Positions 54,241-64,000 of a stretch of DNA of 64,000 bases are shown piece by piece. Within the stretch, counting starts at the first letter, position 1. Each line of letters starts with the position of its first letter. Source of the stretch: Armigeres subalbatus (lineage: Eukaryota > Arthropoda > Insecta > Diptera > Culicidae); assembly GCF_024139115.2 (NCBI RefSeq), contig NC_085140.1:23280035-23344034 (forward strand), in the 5' to 3' direction. Both the position numbers and the translations under genes were made by a program. The notes below the pieces were generated by a model. It was not told where the DNA came from. It worked only from the letters and a program-made list of their open reading frames with translations, and searched no databases.

Positions 54241-57046
54241 AACACCATCCAAACACCATCCCAACCAATCCAAACCAATCCAAACCAATCCAAACCAATC
54301 CAAACCAATCCAAACCAATCCAAACCAATCCAAACCAATCCAAACCAACCAAACCAATCCAAACCAATCCAAACCAATCCAAACCAACCAAACCAATCCA
54401 AACCAATCCAAACCAAACCAAGCCAATCCAAACCAACCGAACGCAATCCAAACCAATCCAAACCAATCCAAACCAATCCAAACCAATCCAAACCAATCCA
54501 AACCAATCCAAACCAATCCAAACCAATCCAAACCAATCCAAACCAATTAAAATGCAATCCAAACGCAATCCAAACCAATCCAAATCTAATCCAAACCAAT
54601 CCAAACCAATCCAAACCAATCCAAACCAATCCAAACCAATCCAAACCAATCCAAACCAACCAAACCAATCCAAACCAAACCAATCCAAACCAACCCAAAC
54701 CAATCCAAACCAAACCAAACCAATCCAAACCAATCCAAACCAATCAAAACCAACCAAACCAATCCAAACCAAACCAAACCAATCCAAACCAACAAAAATC
54801 CAATCCAATCCAACCAACCAAACCAATCCAAACCAACCAAACCAACCAAACCAATCCAAACCAATCCAATCCAAACCAATCAAACCAACCGAACCAATCC
54901 AAACCAACCCAATCCAACCAAACCAATCCAAACCAATCCAAACCCAATCCAAACCAATCCAAACCAACCAAACCAACCAAACCAATCCAAACCAATCCAA
55001 ACCAATCCAAACCAAATCCAAACCAATCCAAACCAATCCAAACCAACCAAACCAATCCAAACCAATCCAAACCAATCCAAACCAATCCAAACCAATCCAA
55101 ACCAACCAAACCAATCCAAACCAATCCAAACCAATCCAAACCAATCCAAACCAATCCAAACCAACCAAACCAATCCAAACCAATCCAAACCAATCCAAAC
55201 CAACCAAACCAACCAAACCAACCAAACCAATCCAAACCAACCAAACCAACCAAACCAATCCAAACCAATCCAAACCAACCAAACCAATCCAAACCAATCC
55301 AAACCAACCAAACCAATCCAAACCAATCCAAACCAATCCAAACCAATCCAAACCAACCAAACCAATCCAAACCAATCCAGATCCAATCCAACCAATCCAA
55401 ACACAATCCAAACCAATCCAAACCAATCCAAACCAATCCAAACCAATCCAAACCAATCCAAACCAAGCCAAACCAAATCCAATCCGAATGCAATCCAAAC
55501 CAACACAAACCAATCCAAACCAATTAAAACGCAATCCAAACGCAATCCAAATCCAATCCAAACCAATCCAAACCAATCCAAACCAATCCAAACCAATCCA
55601 AACCAATCCAAACCAATCCAAACCAATCCAAACCAATCCAAACCAATCCAAACCAATCCAAACCAAGCCAATCCAAACCAATCCGAACGCAATCCAAACC
55701 AATCCAAACCAATCCAAACCAATTAAAATGCAATCCAAATGCAATCCAAACCAATCCAAACCAATCCAAACCAATCCAAACCAATTAAAACGCAATCCAA
55801 ATGCAATCCAAACCAACGCAAACCAATCCAAACCAATCCAAACCAATCCAAACCAAGCCAATCCAAACCAATCCGAACGCAATCCAAACCAATCCAAACC
55901 AATCCAAACCAATCCAAACCAATCCAAACCAATCCAAACCAACCAAACCAATCCAAACCAACCAAACCAATCCAAACCAATCCAAACCAATCCAAACCAA
56001 TCCAAACCAACCAAACCAATCCAAACCAATCCAAACCAATCCAAACCAACCAAACCAATCCAAACCAATCCAAACCAACCAAACCAATCCAAACCAATCC
56101 AAACCAACCAAACCAATCCAAACCAATCCAAACCAATCCAAACCAATCCAAACCAATCCAAACCAATCCAAACCAATCCAAACCAATCCAAACCAATCCA
56201 AACCAATCCAAACCAATCCAAACCAATCCAAACCAATCCAAACCAATCCAAACCAATCCAAACCAATCCAAACCAATCCAAACCAATCCAAACCAATCCA
56301 AACCAATCCAAACCAACCAAACCAATCCAAACCAATCCAAACCAATCCAAACCAACCAAACCAATCCAAACCAATCCAAACCAATCCAAACCAATCCAAA
56401 CCAATCCAAACCAATCCAAACCAACCAAACCAATCCAAACCAATCCAAACCAATCCAAACCAATCCAAACCAATCCAAACCAATCCAACACCATCCAAAC
56501 ACCATCCCAACCAATCCAAACCAACCAAACCAATCCAAACCAACCAAACCAATCCAAACCAACCAAACCAATCCAAACCAATCCAAACCAATCCAAATCC
56601 AACCAAACCAATCCAAACCAATCCAAACCAATCCAAACCAACCAACCAAACCAATCCAAACCAATCCAAACCAATCCAAACCAACCGAATGCAATCCAAA
56701 CCAATCCAAACCAATCCAAACCAATCCAAACCAATCCAAACCAATCCAAACCAATCCAAACCAATCCAAACCAATCCAAACCAATCCAAACCAATTAAAA
56801 TGCAAATCCAAACGCAATCCAAACCAATCCAAACTAATCCAAACCAATCCAAACCAACCAAACCAATCCAAACCAATCCAAACCAATCCAAACCAATCCA
56901 AACCAACCAAACCAATCCAAACCAAACCAACCAAACCAACCCAAACCAATCCAAACCAAACCAAACCAATCCAAACCAACCAAACCAATCAAAACCAACC
57001 AAACCAATCCAAACCAAACCAAACCAATCCAAACCAACAAAAATCT
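54241..57046. repeat. Higher-order repeat of about 2,246 bp within the satellite
   Basis: Four rare variants recur in the same order at nearly constant spacing: AACACCATCCAAACACCATC (54,241 and 56,487), AACCAACCGAAYGC (54,431 and 56,679), AATTAAAATGCAA (54,545 and 56,793) and AACAAAAATC (54,791 and 57,036). Spacings are 2,245-2,248. Confidence 0.7.
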
Positions 57047-60000
57047 AATCCAAACCAATCCAAACCAATCAAACCAATCCAAACCAATCCAAACCAATCC
57101 AAACCAACCAATCCAAACCAACCAAACCAATCCGAATCCAACCAAACCAATCCCAATCCAACCAAACCAATCCAAACCAATCCAAACCCAATCCAAACCA
57201 ATCCAAACCAATCCAAACCAATCCAAACCAATCCAAACCAATCCAAACCAATCCAAATCAAATCCAAACCAACCAAACCAATCCAAACCAATCCAAACCA
57301 ACCAAACCAATCCAAACCAATCCAAACCAATCCAAACCAACCAAACCAATCCAAACCAATCCAAACCAATCCAAACCAATCCAAACCAATCCAAACCAAT
57401 CCAAACCAATCCAAACCAATCCAAACCAATCCAAACCAATCCAAACCAATCCAGATCCAATCCAAACCAATCCAAACACAATCCAAACCAATCCAAACCA
57501 ATCCAAACCAATCCAAACCAATCCAAACCAACCAAACCAATCCAAACCAATCCAAACCAATCCAAACCAACCAAATCCAATCCAAACCAATCCAAACCAA
57601 GCCAATCCAAACCAACCGAACGCAATCCAAACCAATCCAAACCAATCCAAACCAATCCAAACCAATCCAAATCCAACCAAACGCAATCCAAACGCAATCC
57701 AAACCAATCCAAACCAATCCAAACCAAACCAAACCAATCCAAACCAATCCAAACCAACCAAACCAATCCAATCCAAACCAATCCAAACCAATCCGAACCA
57801 ATCCAAACCAATCCCAATCCAATCCAAACCAATCCAAACCAATCCAAACCCAATCCAAACCAACCAAACCAATCCAAACCAATCCAAACCAATCCAAATC
57901 AAATCCAAACCAATCCAAACCAATCCAAACCAACCAAACCAATCCAAACCAATCCAAACCAATCCAAATACAATCCAAACCAATCCAAACCAATCCAAAC
58001 CAATCCAAACCAATCCAAACCAATCCAAACCAATCCAAACCAATCCAAACCAACCAAACCAATCCAAACCAATCCAAACCAATCCAAACCAATCCAAACC
58101 AATCCAAACCAATCCAGATCCAATCCAAACCAATCCAAACACAATCCAAACCAATCCAAACCAACCAAACCAATCCAAATCCAATCCAAACCAATCCAAA
58201 CCAAGCCAAACCAAACCAATCCGAACGCAATCCAAACCAACCAACAACCAATCCAAACCAATTAAATGCAATCCAAACGCAATCCAAACCAATCCAAACC
58301 AATCCAAACCAATCCAAACCAATCCAAACCAATCCAAACCAATCCAAACCAATCCAAACCAATCCAAACCAATCCAAACCAATCCAAACCAATCCAAACC
58401 AAGCCAATCCAAACCAATCCGAACGCAATCCAAACCAATCCAAACCAATCCAAACCAATTAAAATGCAATCCAAATGCAATCCAAACCAATCCAAACCAA
58501 TCCAAACCAATCCAAACCAATTAAAATGCAATCCAAATGCAATCCAAACCAACGCAAACCAATCCAAACCAATCCAAATCCAATCCAAACCAAGCCAATC
58601 CAAACCAATCCGAACGCAATCCAAACCAATCCAAACCAATCCAAACCAATGAAACGCAAACCCAAACGCAATCCAAACCAATCCAAACCAATCCAAACCA
58701 ATCCAAACCAAGCCAATCCAAACCAACCGAACGCAACCAAACCAATCCAAACCAATCCAAACCAAGCCAATCCAAACCAATCCGAACGCAACCAAACCAA
58801 TCCAAACCAATCCAAACCAATCCAAACCAATCCAAACCAATCCAAACCAATCCAAACCAACCAAACCAATCCAAACCAATCCAAACCAACCAAACCAACC
58901 AAACCAATCCAAACCAATCCAAACCAATCCAAACCAATCCAAACCAATCCAAACCAATCCAAACCAACCAAACCAATCCAAACCAACCAAACCAACCAAC
59001 CAAACCAATCCAAACCAATCCAAACCAATCCAAACCAATCCAAACCAACCAAACCAATCCAAACCAATCCAAACCAATCCAAACCAATCCAAACCAATCC
59101 AAACCAATCCAAACCAATCCAAACCAAGCCAATCCAAACCAATCCGAACGCAATCCAAACCAATCCAAACCAACCAAACCAATCCAAACCAATCCAAACC
59201 AATCCAAACCAATCCAAACCAATCCAAACGCAATCCAAACGCAATCCAAACCAATCCAAACCAATCCAAACCAAACCAAACCAATCCAAACCAACCAAAC
59301 CAATCCAAACCAATCCAAACCAATCCAAACCAACCAAACCAACCGAACCAATCCAAACCAATCCGAACCAATCCAAACCAATCCAAACCAATCCAAACCC
59401 AATCCAAACCAATCCAAACCAATCCAAACCAATCCAAACCAAACCAAACCAATCCAAATCCAATCCAAACCAATCCAAACCAATCCAAACCAATCCAAAC
59501 CAATCCAAACCAATCCAAACCAATCCAAACCAATCCAAACCAATCCAAACCAATCCAAACCAACCAAACCAACCAAACCAATCCAAACCAACCAAACCAA
59601 TCCAAACCAATCCAAACCAATCCAAACCAATCCAAACCAATCCAAACCAATCCAAACCAATCCAAACCAACCAAACCAATCCAAACCAATCCAAACCAAT
59701 CCAAACCAATCCAAACGCAATCCAAACGCAATCCAAACCAATCCAAACCAATCCAAATCTAATCCAATCCAATCCAAACCAATCCAAACCAAGCCAATCC
59801 AAACCAATCCGAACGCAATCCAAACCAAGCCAATCCAAACCAATCCGAACGCAATCCAAACCAATCCAAACCAATCCAAACCAATCCAAACCAATCCAAA
59901 CCAATCCAAACCAATCCAATCCAAACCAATCCAAACCAATCCAAACCAATCCAAACCAAGCCAATCCAAACCAATCCGAACGCAATCCAAATCCAATCCA

Positions 60001-60590
60001 AACCAATCCAAACCAATCCAATCCAAATCCAATCCAAACCAATCCAAACCAATCCAAACCAATCCAAACCAATCCAAACCAATCCAAACCAATCCAATTA
60101 AAACGCAATCCAAACCAATCCAAACCAATCCAAATCCAATCCCAACCAATCCAAGTCCAATCCAAACCAATCCAAACCAATCCAAACCAATCCAAACCAA
60201 TCCAAACCAACCAAACCAATCCAAACCAATCCAAACCAACCAAACCAACCAAACCAATCCAAACCAATCCAAACCAATCCAAACCAATCCAAACCAATCC
60301 AAACCAATCCAAACCAATCCAAACCAATCCAAACCAATCCAAACCAATCCAAACCAACCAAACCAATCCAAACCAACCCAAACCAATCCAAACCAATCCA
60401 AACCAACCAAACCAACCAAACCAATCCAAACCAATCCAAACCAATCCAAACCAATCCAAACCAACCAAACCAATCCAAACCAATCCAAACCAACCAAACC
60501 AATCCAAACCAACCAAACCAATCCAAACCAATCCAAACCAATCCAAACCAATCCAAACCAATCCAAACCAATCCAAACCAACCAAACCAA

Positions 60591-61840
60591 TCCACACCCA
60601 ATCCAAACACATTTTGAGTCCAATCCCAATCCAAACCAATCCAAACCAATCCAAACCAATCCAAACCAATCCAAACCAATCCAAACCAATCCCAAACCAA
60701 TCCAAACCAATCCAAACCAATCCAAATCCAACCAAACCAACCAAACCAATCCAAACCAATCCAACCAATCCAAACCAATCCCAAACCAATCCAAACCAAC
60801 CAAACCAATCCAAACCAATCCAAACCAATCCAAACCAATCCAAACCAACCAAACCAACCAAACCAATCCAAACCAATCCAAACCAATCCAAACCAATCCA
60901 AACCAATCCAAACCAACCAAACCAATCCAAACCAATCCAAACCAATCCAAACCAACCAAACCAATCCAAACCAATCCAAACCAATCCAAACACAATCAAA
61001 ATCAACCAAACCAATCCAAACCAACCAAACCAATCAAAACCAATCCAAAACCAACCAAACCAACCAAACCAATCCAAACCAATCAAACCAATCCAAACCA
61101 ATCCAAACCAATCCAAATCCAATCCAAACCAATCCAAACCAATCCAAACCAATCCAAACCAATCCAAACCAATCCAAACCAATCCAAACCAATCCAAACC
61201 AATCCAAACCAATCCAAACCAATCCAAACCAATCCAAATCCAATCCAAACCAATCCAAACCAACCAAACCAACCAAACCAATCCAAACCAATCCAAACCA
61301 ATCCAAACCAATCCAAACCAATCCAAACCAACCAAACCAATCCAAACCAACCAAACCAATCCAAACCAATCCAAACCAACCAAACCAATCCAAACCAATC
61401 CAAACCAACCAAACCAACCAAACCAACCAAACCAATCCAAACCAATCCAAACCAATCCAAACCAATCCAAACCAATCCAAACCAATCCAAACCAATCCAA
61501 ACCAATCCAAACCAATCCAAACCAATCCAAACCAACCAAACCAATCCAAACCAATCCAAACCAACCAAACCAACCAAACCAATCCAAACCAATCCAAACC
61601 AATCCAAACCAATCCAAACCAACCAAACCAATCCAAACCAATCCAAACCAATCCAAACCAATCCAAACCAACCAAACCAATCCAAACCAATCCAAACCAA
61701 TCCAAACCAATCCAAACCAATCCAAACCAACCAAACCAATCCAAACCAACCAAACCAATCCAATCCAAACCAACCAAACCAATCCCAACCCTTTCCACAC
61801 CCAATCCAAACACATTTTGAGTCCAATCCCAATCCAATCA
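60591..61840. repeat. Marker pair 1,203 bp apart in the satellite
   Basis: A 45-base variant (TCCACACCCAATCC, then ACACATTTTGAGTCCAATCC) occurs at 60,591 and 61,794. A partial third form is near 63,795. It indicates a second duplicated block with a different period. Confidence 0.65.
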
Positions 61841-64000
61841 GAAACCAATCCAAACCAATCCAAATTCCCAACCAAACCAATCCAAACCAATTATCCAATC
61901 CAAACCAACCAAACCAATCCAAACCAATCCAAACCAATCCAAACCAATCCAAACCAATCCAAACCAATCCAAACCAATCCAAACCAATCCAAACCAATCC
62001 AAACCAATCCAAACCAATCCAACCAATCCAAACCAATCCAAACCAATCCAAACCAATCCAAACCAATCCAAACCAATCCAAACCAATCCAAACCAATCCA
62101 AACCAATCCAAACCAATCCAAACCAACCAAACCAATCCAAACCAACCAAACCAATCCAAACCAATCCAAACCAATCCAAACACAACCAATCCAAACCAAT
62201 CCAAACCAATCCAAACCAATCCAAATCCAATCCAAACCAATCCAAACCAACCAAACCAACCAAACCAACCAAACCAACCAAACCAACCAAACCAATCCAA
62301 ACCAAACCAATCCAAACCAATCCAAACCAATCCAAACCAACCAAACCAATCCAAACCAACCAAACCAATCCAAACCAATCCAAACCAATCCAAACCAATC
62401 CAAACCAACCAAACCAATCCAAACCAACCAAACCAATCCAAACCAATCCAAACCAATCCAAACCAATCCAAATCCAACAAAAACCAATCCGAATCCAAAC
62501 CAATCCAAACCAATCCAAACCAATCCAAACCAACCAAACCAATCCAAACCAACCAAACCAATCCAAACCAATCCAAACCAATCCAAATCCAACCAAACCA
62601 ATCCAAACCAATCCAAACACAATCAAAACCAACCAAACCAATCCAAACCAATCCAAACCAACCAAACCAATCAAAACCAACCAAACCAACCAAAACCATC
62701 CCAAACCAATCCAAACCAATCCAAACCAACCAAATCCAATCCAAACCAATCCAAACCAATCCAAACCAATCCAAACCAACGCAAACCAATCCAAACCAAT
62801 CCAAACCAAACCAACCAAACCAATCCAAACCAATCCAAACCAACCAAACCAATCCAAACCAACCAAACCAATCCAAACCAATCCAAACCAATCCAAACCA
62901 ATCCAAACCAATCCAAACCAATCCAAACCAACCAAACCAATCCAAACCAATCCAAACCAACCAAACCAATCCAAACCAATCCAAACCAATCCAAACCAAT
63001 CCAAACCAATCCAAACCAATCCAAACCAATCCAAACCAACCAAACCAACCAAACCAACCAAACCAATCCAAATCCAATCCAAACCAACCAAACCAATCCA
63101 AACCAATCCAAACCAATCCAAATCCAACCAAACCAACCAAACCAATCCAAACCAATCCAAACCAATCCAAACCAATCCAAACCAACCAAACCAATCCAAA
63201 CCAACCCAAACCAATCCAAACCAATCCAAACCAATCCAAACCAATCCAAACCAATCCAAACCAATCCAAACCAATCCAAACCAACCAAACCAATCCAAAC
63301 CAATCCAAACCAATCCAAACCAATCCAAACCAATCCAAACCAACCAAACCAATCCAAACCAACCAAACCAATCCAAACCAATCCAAACCAATCCAAACCA
63401 ATCCAAACCAACCAAACCAATCCAAACCAATCCAAACCAACCAAACCAATCCAAACCAATCCAAACCAATCCAAACCAATCCAATCCAAACCAATCCAAA
63501 CCAATCCAAACCAACCAAACCAATCCAAATCTAATCCAAACCAACCAAACCAACCAAACCAATTCAAACCAATCCAAACCAATCCAAACCAATCCAAACC
63601 AATCCAAACCAAATCCAATCCAAATTTCAATCCAAACCAATCCAAACCAATCACAAATTCATTCCCAATCCAAACCAATCCAAACCAATCCAAACCAATC
63701 CAATCCCAACTAATCAATTCAAACATAGCCCAAACACAATCCAAACCCTTTCAAACTTAATCCAAAACCCATTCCTGAATCAAACCAAACCAATCCACAC
63801 CCAATCCAAACCATTCTGAATCCAATCCAAATGCAACCAAACCAATCCAAACCAATCCAAACCAATCCAAACCAACGCAAACCAATCCAAACCAATCCAA
63901 ACCAATCCAAACCAATCCAAACCAACCAAACCAATCCAAACCAATCCAAACCAATCCAAACCAACCAAACCAATCCAAACCAACCAAACCAACCAAACCA

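Larger units (their letters stand above)
53590..64000. repeat. CCAAACCAAT satellite array, over 10.4 kb, runs off the window
   Basis: The unit is 10 bp (CCAAACCAAT), with a frequent shorter variant giving CCAAACCAACCAAACCAAT. The left edge (53,590-53,700) uses an 11-bp form, CCAAATCCAAT. The plus strand is nearly free of G. Variant blocks recur: AAGCCAATCCAAACC with CCGAACGC, CAATTAAAATGCAATCC and CACCATCCAAACACCATCCC. The right part (63,600-63,830) is more degenerate. No frame on either strand contains many stops, so very long open frames (up to 1,761 residues) appear; none is a gene. Confidence 0.97.

Noticed and set aside
53590..63996. Very long open frames on both strands (NQSKPIQTNP and WFGLVWIGLD repeats, up to 1,761 residues)
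   Set aside because: They are products of a 10-bp satellite that has no stop codon in any frame; all frames are open at once and starts depend on rare variant units.
53590..64000. CRISPR array or canonical telomere
   Set aside because: No spacers or constant long repeats; the unit is neither TTAGG nor any canonical telomere repeat.

Overview
This is insect nuclear DNA, most likely from a culicine mosquito of the Aedes type. The repeats point there: a Feilai-like tRNA-derived SINE ending in (GAA)n, many degraded RTE-clade LINEs, Jockey, R1 and CR1-like LINEs, and dense foldback MITEs. No conserved host protein gene is visible, and there is no CRISPR array, operon or intact RNA gene. Most of the long open frames are repeat artefacts or dead transposon genes.

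Layout. 0-7.3 kb: AT-rich non-coding DNA with an inverted repeat pair (1.15 and 6.03 kb), a block repeated four times (2.35-4.53 kb) and two SINEs. 7.35-7.65 kb: the best host-gene candidate, a two-exon minus-strand gene for a 53-residue secreted peptide ending in a CFWMGC ring. 8.0-17.65 kb: RTE relics; one RTE copy holds, in turn, a 5.35-kb CR1-like LINE, a tandem array, a foldback MITE and a SINE. 17.65-20.3 kb: low-copy DNA with a possible untranslated exon. 20.6-29.4 kb: MITE, SINE and RTE relics, then a hAT element (copy A) with about 0.5-kb terminal repeats that carries two MITEs and a foldback element whose arms are 15-16-bp tandem repeats; it ends against opposed arrays of a 132-bp repeat. 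29.4-35.6 kb: no recognised gene, with a 950-bp polypyrimidine tract. 35.77-41.27 kb: an RTE LINE interrupted by hAT copy B (8-bp target duplication) and by a SINE (9-bp duplication). 41.9-51.3 kb: MITEs, another RTE relic, a 1.19-kb inverted repeat, an R1 fragment and a 5'-truncated Jockey element. 53.59-64.0 kb: a 10.4-kb array of the 10-bp satellite CCAAACCAAT, continuing beyond the window.

The genes do not form a pathway. The order of insertions can be read directly because several insertions split recognisable LINE reading frames or are absent from the sister hAT copy, which gives exact junctions and target duplications. The items most worth following are the cyclic-peptide gene, the foldback element with tandem-repeat arms and 9-bp duplication, the intron-containing hAT with unusually long terminal repeats, the 1.19-kb palindrome and the higher-order structure of the terminal satellite.
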